Shown one piece after another: positions 39,912 to 49,478 of a stretch of 64,000 nucleotides of DNA. Below the pieces are notes generated by a model. It worked only from the letters and a program-made list of their open reading frames with translations, was not told the DNA's origin and did no database searches. The position numbers were made by a program, and so were the translations under genes. Source of the DNA: Saprospiraceae bacterium (GTDB lineage Bacteria > Bacteroidota > Bacteroidia > Chitinophagales > Saprospiraceae); assembly GCA_016715465.1 (NCBI GenBank), contig JADKAA010000024.1:1054001-1118000 (forward strand). The letters run 5' to 3'. Position 1 is the stretch's first letter; each line of letters starts with the position of its first letter.

Positions 39912-40724
39912 ATGTACATTACGGCAGATTCATATATTCCAACAGGTGAAATTGAAATGTTCATCATTAAAAGTATATGGCGACTTTCGGAAGCGGACTT
40001 GCACCGCAGGAACGAAATAATACTTCCAAAAGGAACAGTAGAAATTATATTTAACTTCTCTGGAAACACCAATTACATCAACCCATCATTGAATCAATTT
40101 ATAAAATTACCCTCTGTATTTGTGAACGGCATCAATTTTAAACCATTCGAGTTAATCAAGACAGGGCAACAGGATTTTTTAGGCATACAACTTAGTGCGG
40201 TTGGACTCAGGATACTTTTTAATTTGTCATCAAAAGAATTCAACAACAGAGTCTATGATGGAATAAATGTGCATTCCTACCTCGAAACTTTAGCCAATGA
40301 ATTATACGGTAAAAAATCATTCCCGGAACAGGTAGAATGCATTTTAAAATGGATTAAGCTTAAAATTTCTGGCTCAACTCATCAAAAATATTTTGACAGA
40401 CTTCAACAATTATTTCATTTTAGAAATCACCCACATCTGACAGTGAAAAAACTGGGTGAATATCTTTGTTTATCAGACCGGCAACTGAGAAGATTTACCA
40501 CAGATTGGCTGGGTATGAGTTCAGAAGAGTTTATTCTTTATAATAAATATCTTTCGGCGCTGGTTCTTGTACATGACCCGGAAATTTCGCTTACAGAAGT
40601 TGGATTGAAAGCAGGCTATTATGACCAATCCCACTTTATTCGGGAATTCAGATCCTATACAGACATGACTCCAAAAGGTTATCGCAATGCTTCCAAAGGC
40701 ATACCCGGACATATATTCACTTGA
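39912..40724 (+). CDS. AraC family transcriptional regulator
   Basis: The N-terminal half has the DUF6597-type sensor pattern (NEIILPKGTVEIIFNFSG). The C-terminal third is an AraC helix-turn-helix pair: LTVKKLGEYLCLSDRQLRRF and ISLTEVGLKAGYYDQSHFIREF, with the closing TPKGYR. About 270 residues, normal for the class. It precedes, in the same direction, two membrane proteins and a dihaem cytochrome, which are its likely targets. A gap of about 100 bases separates it from the next gene. Confidence 0.88.
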   Translation: MYITADSYIPTGEIEMFIIKSIWRLSEADLHRRNEIILPKGTVEIIFNFSGNTNYINPSLNQFIKLPSVFVNGINFKPFELIKTGQQDFLGIQLSAVGLRILFNLSSKEFNNRVYDGINVHSYLETLANELYGKKSFPEQVECILKWIKLKISGSTHQKYFDRLQQLFHFRNHPHLTVKKLGEYLCLSDRQLRRFTTDWLGMSSEEFILYNKYLSALVLVHDPEISLTEVGLKAGYYDQSHFIREFRSYTDMTPKGYRNASKGIPGHIFT

Positions 40725-40820
40725 ATATAATATGGCCGAATTATACAATTATGTTGAATAGTTAGAAGATATTTTTGCTGATATTTTGATGTATTCTATC
40801 ATAAAATGATTAGCAAAATT

Positions 40821-41525
40821 ATGGAAAACACTGCTAACTTTAGAAATTCAGTAGCCTGGATTACCATTTTGTCCGGCTTCGTTGGCTTCACCAGTTATTT
40901 ATTGGTAGCGGGTGCCGTCAATTTTAATTTCGATTTTTTTTCATATCCAACATTAATTTTTTCATTACCCAATGTCAATATCGGCATGCTGCGATGGAGT
41001 ATGATTGCAGATATATTCGGATATTATTTATTATTATTACCGGCATTATTTTATTTACATGGATGGTTACGGGGTAAAACGCCTTGGCGAAATCTGATTA
41101 CTTTTTGCGGCACAGCATATATTTTGGCAGGGGCGATAGGTGCCTCCATACTTGCCACCACATGGACGTTTTTCCTTTTAAAGTTCCCCACAGCCTCCCC
41201 AGACCAACAAGAGACACTTAAATTGTTATTTGAATCTTTCTCACTCATGGTTGGAAATGGTATTTGGAATTTATTTGACACCATAGTCTGCAGTGTCTGG
41301 ATGTTTGGTATAGGTATCTATATGAGACAAGAGGCTAAATTTTTAGGTTGGTTTACCATGTTCGTTGGTTTTGTAACGTTTTTGGATGGTTTAGGAAATA
41401 TACTTGAATTGAAAGCGATGGCAGACATCTCTGTAAACCTGTATCTTGTTCTTGCTCCCACCTGGGCAATATTATTGGGTATGGCTATTTTAAAAAATAA
41501 GTTTTCATTCTCCGTTAAAATGTAA
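40821..41525 (+). CDS. Six-helix membrane protein, DUF4386-like
   Basis: About 234 residues, almost entirely membrane helices (WITILSGFVGFTSYLLVAGA; IFGYYLLLLPALFYLHGWL; AYILAGAIGASILATTWTF and so on). The arrangement resembles DUF4386 proteins; that is a tentative family call. I prefer the ATG at 40821 (ENTANFRNS) over the one at 40806, which would add five residues. It is followed after 8 bases by the next membrane gene in the same direction. Confidence 0.7.
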   Translation: MENTANFRNSVAWITILSGFVGFTSYLLVAGAVNFNFDFFSYPTLIFSLPNVNIGMLRWSMIADIFGYYLLLLPALFYLHGWLRGKTPWRNLITFCGTAYILAGAIGASILATTWTFFLLKFPTASPDQQETLKLLFESFSLMVGNGIWNLFDTIVCSVWMFGIGIYMRQEAKFLGWFTMFVGFVTFLDGLGNILELKAMADISVNLYLVLAPTWAILLGMAILKNKFSFSVKM

Positions 41526-41533
41526 AAACCATC

Positions 41534-42070
41534 ATGCAGCAACAAAATGAAACCAGCCTTTTAATTGTCATTCTTGCCATTGGGTATATCCTGAATTTTG
41601 TCTTGGGCATGTTGGGTTCGTTTTTTCCTCCCAACAGTTACCCTCAGATGACGCTATGGCAAATTGGCGACTCTATGGCCATTATGGGAAGTGTCCTCGC
41701 AAGCAGGTATGTGGCAAGCAGAGGGCAAAACATAGCGGCGGCCGGCTTCACCTTGTTTGGCATCGCCTACGGTGTATCTTTTGCATCCAGTGCCATCAAT
41801 GCCGTAAATGAAGAGAAGATGGCTACCATCATTTTGCCTTTAGTGCCTGCATTATTTCTGATCAGCTTTTGTAAAATATTCCCAACCTGGCTTAGAATTG
41901 GCTCACTGCTGGTTTGTGTTCCGTTTTTTTATATGTATGAAAATGTGATTCAGGAAACCTATCATCATGACAACCTGTCCAATGTCCTTGCTTATTTTGG
42001 AATTCAGTTGTTGGGCGTATTGTGGACCGTTATTATTTATAAAGATTATATAAAGCAAAGTGCACCATGA
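41534..42070 (+). CDS. Membrane protein, unknown
   Basis: 178 residues with five or six predicted membrane helices, starting LLIVILAIGYILNFVLGMLGSF. No family recognised. Its stop overlaps the start of the cytochrome gene by ATGA, so the two are translationally coupled and probably act together at the membrane. Confidence 0.7.
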   Translation: MQQQNETSLLIVILAIGYILNFVLGMLGSFFPPNSYPQMTLWQIGDSMAIMGSVLASRYVASRGQNIAAAGFTLFGIAYGVSFASSAINAVNEEKMATIILPLVPALFLISFCKIFPTWLRIGSLLVCVPFFYMYENVIQETYHHDNLSNVLAYFGIQLLGVLWTVIIYKDYIKQSAP

Positions 42071-43044
42071 GAAAGTTTATAAAAATATCCGCATACCTGT
42101 CTGGTTTTATTGTATTGTTGATAGCCTTACTGCTTACGTATGTAAAAACCATGCTGCCGGCTGTGGGAGAGGCACCAAATATGGACATTGAAGCAACTCC
42201 CGACCAATTACAACGAGGACAATACCTTGCAAATCATGTAATGCTATGTATTGATTGTCATTCTACCCGGGATTGGACTTTATTTTCAGGGCCCACGATT
42301 GCTGGTACCGATGGAAAAGGGGGTGAAGTTTTTGATCAAAAGTTAGGCTTTCCCGGCAAATATGTAGCCCCAAATATTACACCCCATAACCTCCGGAACT
42401 GGACGGATGGTGAAATCTTCAGAGCTGTTACTTCGGGAGTATCCAAGGATGGAAGGGCACTGTTTCCAATCATGCCCCACCACCTGTATGGTACGCTTGA
42501 CAGAAAGGACATTGCGGCGGTTATTGTTTACATCAGGAGTTTAAAATCCATCGAAAACGAAACTGAAAATTCTTCTTCTGATTTCCCTATGAATTTTATC
42601 ATCAATACCATTCCAAAGCAGCCGGAATTCACTACCATTCCTTCAACATCCGATAAAATTGGATACGGAAAATACATGATTACGGCAGCGGGCTGCATTG
42701 ATTGTCACACCAAACAGGACAAGGGAAAATTTGTCGGAGAACCATACTCAGGCGGCTTTGAATTCAAATTAAGAGATGGTTCTGTAGTAAGGTCAGCCAA
42801 TCTTACACCCGATAAATCAACCGGGCTTGGAAGCTGGACAAAGGAAAAGTTTGTCAATCGATTTAAAATGTATGCCGACAGTTCCTACGTACATAAAAAG
42901 GTAGTGCCAGGCGAGTTTCAATCCACGATGCCCTGGACGATGTACGCTGCCATGGACAGTGTGGATTTATCGGCCATATTCACTTATCTCCAATCTCTTA
43001 CACCGGTTGTAAATCATGTTGAAAAATTTACTGCTGCCAGGTAG
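42067..43044 (+). CDS. Membrane-anchored dihaem c-type cytochrome
   Basis: A 325-residue protein with an N-terminal membrane anchor (LSGFIVLLIALLLTYVK) and two haem c motifs, CIDCH near residue 64 and CIDCH near residue 215, each followed by the second-ligand segment typical of cytochrome c domains (methionines in FPIMPHHLYG and STMPWTMYA). It would sit on the periplasmic side and pass electrons, perhaps with the coupled membrane protein as a partner. Expression is probably under the AraC regulator upstream. Confidence 0.88.
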   Translation: MRKFIKISAYLSGFIVLLIALLLTYVKTMLPAVGEAPNMDIEATPDQLQRGQYLANHVMLCIDCHSTRDWTLFSGPTIAGTDGKGGEVFDQKLGFPGKYVAPNITPHNLRNWTDGEIFRAVTSGVSKDGRALFPIMPHHLYGTLDRKDIAAVIVYIRSLKSIENETENSSSDFPMNFIINTIPKQPEFTTIPSTSDKIGYGKYMITAAGCIDCHTKQDKGKFVGEPYSGGFEFKLRDGSVVRSANLTPDKSTGLGSWTKEKFVNRFKMYADSSYVHKKVVPGEFQSTMPWTMYAAMDSVDLSAIFTYLQSLTPVVNHVEKFTAAR

Positions 43045-43049
43045 AAAGT

Positions 43050-43625
43050 GTTAACTGCACAAGCTGTGAGTACTACTGCGACGGCATGGTCCATGAAGAT
43101 GACAATATCATGGTCACCGGTACATACCAATGTAGGTTGGGATCTTTGCGACAACAGCGCACTCGCCTTCAAATTGATGACACCATATTTTTTGCACCAA
43201 ACCTGGATACCTTCTGCCTGACATAGTGCAGGAACTCCGATTCGCAGATTTGGTCGTGGGGCAGGGGCATAAGCACACAGGCCTTTGTGGCTAATTTTTT
43301 TCACCACAAGGGTCAAGCATTCCCAGGGCCCTAAGTGGTTTCTTTTTTTTCACTACAAGGGTCACAAGGGACACACCAGGCGCACAAGGAAAGCTGGACT
43401 AAATATACCTGGTGTCCTGTGTTCATTCTTAGTAATCATAATGGATATATCCTTGCCGGCATTTTCCAATGAGCCATATGCCATATTGTTTTAATCGCAG
43501 TCATACGCTGCCTAGAAGAATCTGGCTTTGATCAAGCAGTGCAAAAACATGGCTGTAGAATTTCTTTAATCTGGAGACTTCTTTGAATATAGGTCAGGTC
43601 ATGTGAAAGGCAATGTGGCTTAAAG
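43050..43625 (+). pseudogene. Fossil of the C-terminal module of a secreted giant
   Basis: This region matches, with many gaps and stops, 23637-24072 of the gene at 19897: GTGAGTACTACTGCGACGG for the MopE-like part, then TTTTTTGCACCAAACCTGGA, CCGGCATTTTCCAATG, TCTGGCTTTGAT and CATGTGAAAGGCAATGTGGC in order. It is broken by an insertion-like stretch (about 43215-43440) that contains the repeat at 43296-43390. Confidence 0.7.
43296..43390. repeat. ~90-bp dispersed repeat with imperfect palindrome, copy 1
   Basis: TTTTTTCACCACAAGGGTCA, AAGCATTCCCAGGGCCCTAA and GTGGTTTCTTTTTTTTCACT form a unit alignable with 60876-60960. Internal inverted symmetry (AGTGGTT ... CACTACAAGGG) is visible. Confidence 0.55.
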
Positions 43626-43889
43626 GCTGGTAATGAACCGCTTTGGACCAATGAAGCATTGGATCAGAGTCCTCATTTTGGAACTTCAGGATTTATGGCC
43701 ATTCCCGGCGGTTACCGCTATGTGGATGGTTCATTCAGCCTTCAAAGTTATGATGTACCTTTCTGGTCGTCAACCCAGTCTGGACCAGGTACTGCCTGGT
43801 TTCAATATATTTACTACCTTTTTGTGGACATTAATCCCGGCAATGAGTCAAAGGCCTGGGGTTTGAGTGTGAGATGTGTGAAGGATTGA
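43626..43889 (+). pseudogene. FISUMP-domain fragment
   Basis: The frame NEPLWTNEALDQSPHFGTSG, FMAIPGGYRYVDGSF, YVPFWSST-like and WGLSVRCVKD is the C-terminal half of a Fibrobacter succinogenes major paralogous (FISUMP) domain. The N-terminal half is missing and replaced by the eroded secreted-protein tail upstream. No start codon or signal peptide. Confidence 0.72.
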
Positions 43890-43944
43890 CCCCTAAACCG
43901 CCATGTATTTGCCCATTGGAACTTATAATGTACCCCAACTTAAA

Positions 43945-43952
43945 TATATTTG
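43945..43952 (+). promoter_or_regulatory. -7 box of the DUF922 gene
   Basis: TATATTTG, a match to TAnnTTTG, lies 27 bases before the start codon at 43980. The -33 element is not clear. Confidence 0.5.
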
Positions 43953-43979
43953 TGTTCAAAACATTCTAATACGCCGAAT

Positions 43980-44834
43980 ATGAAATACCAATTGGGAGCC
44001 CTGGCCTTGATTTTACTTTCAGCATGCGGTCCAAAAATTATGACATTGTCACTGGATAATAACATTGCCACTCGCGCGCACCTTGCTTATGAACCCTTTG
44101 CCTTTATCGAATCAGATACGATTGGCATTAGTCCAAAAAAACACCTTGGACATATTGAAATAAAGGATGGTGGCTTTACTTTGGACTGTGATTATGAAAC
44201 CATAAAAAAGTTAGCCAAAAAAGAAGCCTTGAAATTGGGCGGAAATTGCCTGGTCATTACGGAACACAAAAAGCCAAACCTTTGGAGCACCTGTCACCAG
44301 ATTAAAGCAGATGTCTTCACCATTGACAATGCACAAGCATTTGAAAATGAAGTAATCTGGCATGCTGATAGAAAATTGGAAATAGCCGATTTTAAAGGGA
44401 GTATTGAACAAAGACCTTTTACGGCCAGCACCGCATCTTCATTCCGGTACCGCCTTGCAAGCCGCGGGGCATTTCCTGACCAGTACACTTTAATTGTAGA
44501 AACTTATTTTGATTGTCACTTGTCATATTTTCAACCCAGCCAATTAGATTCTTTTGTTTTGTCACATGAACAGCTTCATTTTGACATTACCGAATTGTAT
44601 GCGAGAAATTTCATTGAACGGGTAGGAAAAGAATTGCTGAAAATGAAACAATTTTCGGAAAAAGAACCGCAAATTTTGCAGGAAGTTATCCGCGAACTGC
44701 AATTGATGCAGGATGCGTATGACACAGATGTGTATGCCGATCGCACCCAACAGAAAAAATGGAATCAGTTGATAGCTGAAGAATTATCCAAAACCGAAAA
44801 ATTCGCTAAGAAGAAATTGGTCATTGAAAAATAA
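43980..44834 (+). CDS. DUF922-type putative zinc protease lipoprotein
   Basis: The N-terminus is a lipoprotein signal with lipobox LLSAC (ALALILLSACGPK). The C-terminal half carries LSHEQLHFDITELYARNF, an HExxH zinc-binding motif of the type used by DUF922 (putative Zn-dependent protease) proteins, with a nearby Glu/Asp for the third ligand. About 284 residues. It probably sits on the inner face of the outer membrane. Transcribed alone. Confidence 0.8.
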   Translation: MKYQLGALALILLSACGPKIMTLSLDNNIATRAHLAYEPFAFIESDTIGISPKKHLGHIEIKDGGFTLDCDYETIKKLAKKEALKLGGNCLVITEHKKPNLWSTCHQIKADVFTIDNAQAFENEVIWHADRKLEIADFKGSIEQRPFTASTASSFRYRLASRGAFPDQYTLIVETYFDCHLSYFQPSQLDSFVLSHEQLHFDITELYARNFIERVGKELLKMKQFSEKEPQILQEVIRELQLMQDAYDTDVYADRTQQKKWNQLIAEELSKTEKFAKKKLVIEK

Positions 44835-45054
44835 ACCTAGCCCATATTTGCCTGGTATTGTTTTGTTTTAACTGACTGGTGGATTGCCCGCCTGGATCGC
44901 CTTTTTCATGGTTTTTTAGATATACAGCCATGTAGGTTTTTTTGTGCTGCAAAATATTTTAGACGATAACTTGTGCAGACTAAATTTTCTATGCCTTCTG
45001 GGTGGTTCTGCTCACGGCTGAGTAAGCGGACAGAAATACAGGAAATTACTCCTC

Positions 45055-45273
45055 CAAAAATACAACTTCATCCTCCCCCTATTCTTAATATCGATCTCTC
45101 CCCGGTACTCGCACTTCCATTAGTGATTGACCAATTCATAGGAGGCCTCCGCTGAGGTTGATTCGTCCGGGTTCCGAAATCGATTCCATCCCCGAAGCTA
45201 CGTTTATGGTTTCGTCCCAGATGCCAAGTGTAAACGTTGTATGCCCACCATTCCAAACAAAATTCGGAATGAT
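45055..45273 (-). pseudogene. Fossil of a class III nucleotide cyclase domain
   Basis: On the minus strand one reading gives GIWDETINVASGMESISEPG and RINLS, clearly derived from the cyclase core (Y)DIWGDTVNVASRMES. A second frame then gives YELVNH, a stop, and CEYRGEIDIKNRG, the known end of such domains. Stops and shifts make it non-functional. It differs from the intact cyclase at 9748, so it is a second, lost cyclase gene. Confidence 0.7.
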
Positions 45274-45297
45274 ACAGATTCAGGCACTACCTTCATC

Positions 45298-45622
45298 CAT
45301 TTATTTGGCAACAGAATGGATTTCCAACGATTAATATTAAAAATATGACTAACCTTGTCCGGCAGTATTTCCTTTTTTAAATTTATACTGCCATTATGGT
45401 ACAGGTTATCACAAAGGTGGATGCAAAGACAGGTCTGGATTTTTGTTGGGGTATCTGTACCAGATTGTACCCGATTATAAACGGCTATCAATGGAAGGCT
45501 GTACCCATTTCAAAATCGTTTAAAAATATTTTTCACCGTATTATTGAATTGATTGTCAAATTTTTAATGCATTAAGGGACTTTAGGGTTAATGAGGGAGT
45601 TGAGCCTTGATTATAGTTGGGC
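45298..45622. repeat. Non-coding dispersed repeat, copy 2
   Basis: Shares in order with copies 1 and 3: GATTAATATTAAAAATATGA, CCTTTTTTAAATTTATACTG, GGTACAGGTTAT, GTGGATGCAA, TTTATAAACGGC-like and an end near GGGAGTTGAG. It directly precedes the amidase gene and follows the cyclase fossil. Confidence 0.62.
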
Positions 45623-45663
45623 GTGCAAAAATGATCACAAACATTTAATAAATATTTTTATAC

Positions 45664-47133
45664 ATGAACCAATACATCTATAAATCAGCTACAGAATTAG
45701 CCAGCCTTATTCGTGACGGTAAGGCAACAAGTGTTGACATTGTGAAAGAACATCTGGACCGAATCAGAAAAATAAACGACAAACTAAATGCACTTATTTC
45801 AATTTTTGAGAAAGAAGCGCTGCAGGAAGCTATTTCTTGCGACAATGAGGCAAAAGCAGGTAAATTCCGGGGTCCATTGCATGGAGTTCCCATTACCATT
45901 AAAGAACAATTTTGGATAAAAGGGAAAAAAAGTAATACCAATTTTAAAATGCTCAAGCACTTTGTTGCACCTGAAGACGCTGTAATCGTTGACAGAATCA
46001 GAAAAAGCGGAGCAATTATTCTGGGGCAGACAAATGTACCTAAAAATTTGTTGGATTATCAGGTGGCGGGTGATTTATACCCTGAAGGAGTGAATCCATA
46101 CAACCTTGAATACTCTCCGGGAGGCAGTACCGGAGGGGGCGCAGCCGCCCTGGCAGCAGGATTAACACCCTTGGAGTTAGGTGGTGATTTTGGCGGTTCC
46201 ATTCGTGTACCGGCTAATTTTTGTGGTTTGTATGGTATGAAACCAACCGAAAAAACCATTCCTTTACATGGTAATATGCCCTTGCCTGAAAATGCAAATA
46301 CTTTTATATTACACATGGTACAAGCGGGACCCTTAGCACGAACCCTTGATGATGTTGAATTGCTTTGGAAAATAATCGTCGGTCCGCATGAGAGTGACAG
46401 AAACATACCCGATATAAACTGGCAAAAGGCTACAAATAAAGAACTAAGTGATTATAAATTGGCATGGACTGACAGCTGGCCTGGATTTGAAACCAGTACA
46501 CCAATAAGCAATGCCATTAAAGCATTGACGGATACGCTTAAGTCTAAAGGCTGCAAAATTGAAAAGAAAATTCCGGACGAAACCCTTCATCGGGATTCAT
46601 TAAAAACATTTGTAGGTCTTTTTCCCTATATCATTGCCCAGGGTGTCCCCTGGTTCATAAGACCATTAATTAAAATGCAGTTATTCAGCGGATTCTTAAA
46701 AGGAATGAAAAAAGAATTTCCATATCTCTTAAAACCACTGAACCGGGGATTCAAAATGAATGCCAACCATTATGGAGAAATGATGCTTCAACGCAGCATG
46801 ATCACACAGAGGTGGGAAAACTTCTTTAAGGAATACGATTTCCTTATTTGTCCGGTTTCATTTGGTCCTTCCTATAAACGGTGTAAAATTGGCAGTAAAC
46901 TCAATTACGATGGCAAGGAAATGATATATATCAACTATGTTTGGCCATTTGTTGGTTGCTTTAATGCCTCAGGAAATCCCAGTGTTACAATTCCCCTTGG
47001 GCTCGGGGAAGAAGGTTTGCCAATTGGTATTCAGATAGTAGGTAAATATTGGAGCGAGATGGAACTGTTGCATGTTGCAAAAAAAGTAGCTGCATTGACA
47101 AGCGGTTTTGTAAAACCCAAGAATTGGGAATGA
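45664..47133 (+). CDS. Amidase signature enzyme
   Basis: A 489-residue member of the amidase signature family. The Ser-cisSer-Lys triad is visible: lysine in GVPITIKEQF, cis-serine in SPGGSTGGGAAALAAG, and nucleophile serine in LGGDFGGSIRVPANF. FCGLYGMKPT follows, as in GatA and fatty-acid amide hydrolases. There is no GatB/GatC neighbour, so it is more likely a free-standing amidase than the tRNA amidotransferase subunit; the substrate is unknown. No signal peptide, so cytoplasmic. Confidence 0.9.
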   Translation: MNQYIYKSATELASLIRDGKATSVDIVKEHLDRIRKINDKLNALISIFEKEALQEAISCDNEAKAGKFRGPLHGVPITIKEQFWIKGKKSNTNFKMLKHFVAPEDAVIVDRIRKSGAIILGQTNVPKNLLDYQVAGDLYPEGVNPYNLEYSPGGSTGGGAAALAAGLTPLELGGDFGGSIRVPANFCGLYGMKPTEKTIPLHGNMPLPENANTFILHMVQAGPLARTLDDVELLWKIIVGPHESDRNIPDINWQKATNKELSDYKLAWTDSWPGFETSTPISNAIKALTDTLKSKGCKIEKKIPDETLHRDSLKTFVGLFPYIIAQGVPWFIRPLIKMQLFSGFLKGMKKEFPYLLKPLNRGFKMNANHYGEMMLQRSMITQRWENFFKEYDFLICPVSFGPSYKRCKIGSKLNYDGKEMIYINYVWPFVGCFNASGNPSVTIPLGLGEEGLPIGIQIVGKYWSEMELLHVAKKVAALTSGFVKPKNWE

Positions 47134-47144
47134 TTATATGGCCG

Positions 47145-47318
47145 GGCATACTAAATCCTTCAATGGATCTGCCGCGCATCAACACTGCGGCCTACAGTCT
47201 TTAGGGTGCCATCACATTGCTGGCCCTGACAGGTATATTATACCCGCTTAAAATGTTGCCATGGCCTTATGTGTATAAAGAATATATAAATGGTCATGGA
47301 GAAAGGTGGAAGGATTAA
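47145..47318 (+). pseudogene. Membrane-protein fragment with internal stop
   Basis: The frame GILNPSMDLPRINTAAYSL, a TAG, then GAITLLALTGILYPLKMLP and YVYKEYINGHGERWKD ends at a TAA. It looks like the C-terminal part of a small membrane protein, with one helix left and no start. Not identified further. Confidence 0.45.
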
Positions 47319-47349
47319 ATACAGCAGGATTATACTTTTTTTCAAGTTG

Positions 47350-47445
47350 ATGAACAATATGGAAGGAGTAATTATCGGAGCTATTGTCGCTTTTTTGTCA
47401 GGTGTTTTGCCCGGACTTTTTATAATTGCGAGAAAAGATAGCTAG
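47350..47445 (+). CDS. Possible 31-residue single-helix peptide
   Basis: MNNMEGVIIGAIVAFLSGVL followed by PGLFIIARKDS is a short frame with one convincing membrane helix. It may be a real small membrane protein or the remnant of a larger gene; the surrounding 300 bases hold nothing else. No clear promoter. Confidence 0.3.
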   Translation: MNNMEGVIIGAIVAFLSGVLPGLFIIARKDS

Positions 47446-47723
47446 ATTCACATCTCAATAAGCAGTTTTGAATGACGATTATTGTAAGGGCAAAAAGAAA
47501 ATCGCCCCATCACAGCATGCTGCCTAAATTGGCGCTGACATGGACAATGGAGGCTGAGTGCTCCTTATAAACTACTGTGCCGAATGACAGTGGAGTGCTC
47601 CCGACAGTGGGGTAGGGACAACTCCACAATCGCCAACTTACTCAGCCTGAAAACTAAGAAAAGGGGAACATCGGGTCAACGACTGACATTTGACAACAGA
47701 CATAAACGAAGAAAATTTAAGAA

Positions 47724-48533
47724 GTGGAAAGTAAAAATTCAGACAAGACAAATGGAATGATTGGAAAGGACCTGATCAGGTATTTTATCCTCATTTATTG
47801 GACACTATTTTGGTTGCTAAACATAGTTGACAAAATAATTGGTGGAGCACATTTACTCTTTGTAGGTAAAGACAGGTTTGCACAAATTCAACGATTTTTT
47901 GACTCTCTTGGACTCGGCGGACCCATCATAGCAAATGTTGCATTGATAATTACAGCAGGTTTAGAAACCTTTGCATTTGTCTTTTTTTGTGGGGCATTGT
48001 ATCATTTTGTAATGAAAAATATCGACGCTACACGTTCCTGGTTTTTTATGGGCATTGCTTTAACGCTTATTACTTTTACCTATTTTACAGTTGGCGACCA
48101 GGTATTTGGCGACCATTTTGAACTTTTGGAACACGGATTATTTTGGTTTATAGCCTTGTTGTCCTGGATTATTTTTATTAGGGCAGATAAAATTCAACTG
48201 TTTGATAAATTATTTATTGGTAAAAATCAGATTACTGCTTCCACTACTTTTGCTGTTGTCATAACTGCAATCACTACATTTTCAATTTTTTGGCATAATC
48301 ACACATCGTTTGTTGAAAGAACTCAGGCGGTAAATGCAGTACGAATAACCGATAACAAATACAAAATTCAGTTTCCATTTCTTGCAGGTAGCAAAGCATT
48401 CGAAAACTCTATTTCAAAATTCAAGGCTGACCATCCGGCTGAAAGCATTGTCAACATATTCACAGCACCAACACAATTGCGATTAGGGGAATCTGATGGA
48501 CTTATTATTTACGTTCAAACAGAGAAAAAATGA
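47724..48533 (+). CDS. Multi-helix membrane protein, first of a tandem pair
   Basis: 269 residues from a GTG start; an internal ATG at 47757 is an alternative. Four to five membrane helices, with YWTLFWLLNIVDKIIGG and TVGDQVFGDHFELLEHGLFW as conserved blocks, then a C-terminal soluble segment. It is clearly homologous to the next gene (TLFSVTTVIDKIV, SIGDQVFGDRFTLLEHTIFW), which it overlaps by ATGA, so this is a local gene duplication. The order of the helices is reminiscent of DoxX-like proteins, but I would not name it. Confidence 0.75.
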   Translation: MESKNSDKTNGMIGKDLIRYFILIYWTLFWLLNIVDKIIGGAHLLFVGKDRFAQIQRFFDSLGLGGPIIANVALIITAGLETFAFVFFCGALYHFVMKNIDATRSWFFMGIALTLITFTYFTVGDQVFGDHFELLEHGLFWFIALLSWIIFIRADKIQLFDKLFIGKNQITASTTFAVVITAITTFSIFWHNHTSFVERTQAVNAVRITDNKYKIQFPFLAGSKAFENSISKFKADHPAESIVNIFTAPTQLRLGESDGLIIYVQTEKK

Positions 48534-49306
48534 AAGAGAAAAAATTAATCCAATATTTAATCCTTATCCATTGGACGTTATTTTCGGTAACCACCGTAAT
48601 TGACAAAATTGTTCCTGACGTTTATCCACTTTGGGTCGGGGCAGACTTCTATACATTGTTTATAAAATTGTTTGCCTCATTGGGTCTGACTGACCCAATT
48701 TTTGCAACGATGGCCTTAGCTGTGATTTCATTTTTAGAAATAATTGCGTTTACATGTTTCACATTTTCCTTATGGAACCTGTTCAATAACAAAGACAATT
48801 ATGCTGAGCAATGGTTTTATCGTGGCATTTCATTCTCAGTTCTTACTTTCAGTTTATTTTCAATTGGCGATCAGGTGTTTGGTGACCGATTTACATTACT
48901 TGAACACACCATATTTTGGATAATACTGATTTTTTCCTGGGTTATTTTCAAGTTCAATTCATTGACAGATGAAAGCGTGTTAAATCTTAAAATGTCCCAA
49001 GACTTTAAAATTGGTTTATGGGTTGGTTTAGCATTCACGGTTCTTACCTCATATTCCATCGTGGACTTTGCAACTGACACATACGCCAATAAAACGAAGC
49101 CATTGAGTGGAGAGGAAGTAATTGAAGGCATCTATAAGTTTGATTTTCCTTTTTTAGGCGACAAATTCACCATGGAAAACACACTTAAATTATTTGAAGA
49201 GAATCACCCTGACCTAAAAGTAAATTACATTTATACTGGACCTGACGAACTAAACTCAAAGAAGAAAACCCATATGTTACTTTATGTATTTACCGAGAAG
49301 AGATAA
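48530..49306 (+). CDS. Multi-helix membrane protein, second of the tandem pair
   Basis: 258 residues, paralogue of the upstream gene with the same helix order and the conserved block GDQVFGDRFTLLEH. Start ATG overlaps the upstream stop. Divergence between the two is large, so the duplication is old. The two may form a heteromeric membrane complex (inference). Unrecognised function. Confidence 0.75.
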   Translation: MKEKKLIQYLILIHWTLFSVTTVIDKIVPDVYPLWVGADFYTLFIKLFASLGLTDPIFATMALAVISFLEIIAFTCFTFSLWNLFNNKDNYAEQWFYRGISFSVLTFSLFSIGDQVFGDRFTLLEHTIFWIILIFSWVIFKFNSLTDESVLNLKMSQDFKIGLWVGLAFTVLTSYSIVDFATDTYANKTKPLSGEEVIEGIYKFDFPFLGDKFTMENTLKLFEENHPDLKVNYIYTGPDELNSKKKTHMLLYVFTEKR

Positions 49307-49478
49307 ATTTCACCATATGTCATCAAGTGCAAGAAAATGGCGATTCTTTGGTTAAATAAAGTTCATATTTTCTATAAAACTTTCGTTAGGTTGACAGTTT
49401 TGTGCTTCGAAATCGTCAACTTTTTGTAGCTGTAAAATGCTGCCTTCACCTTTAATACCCCCCACACAATGATACACC

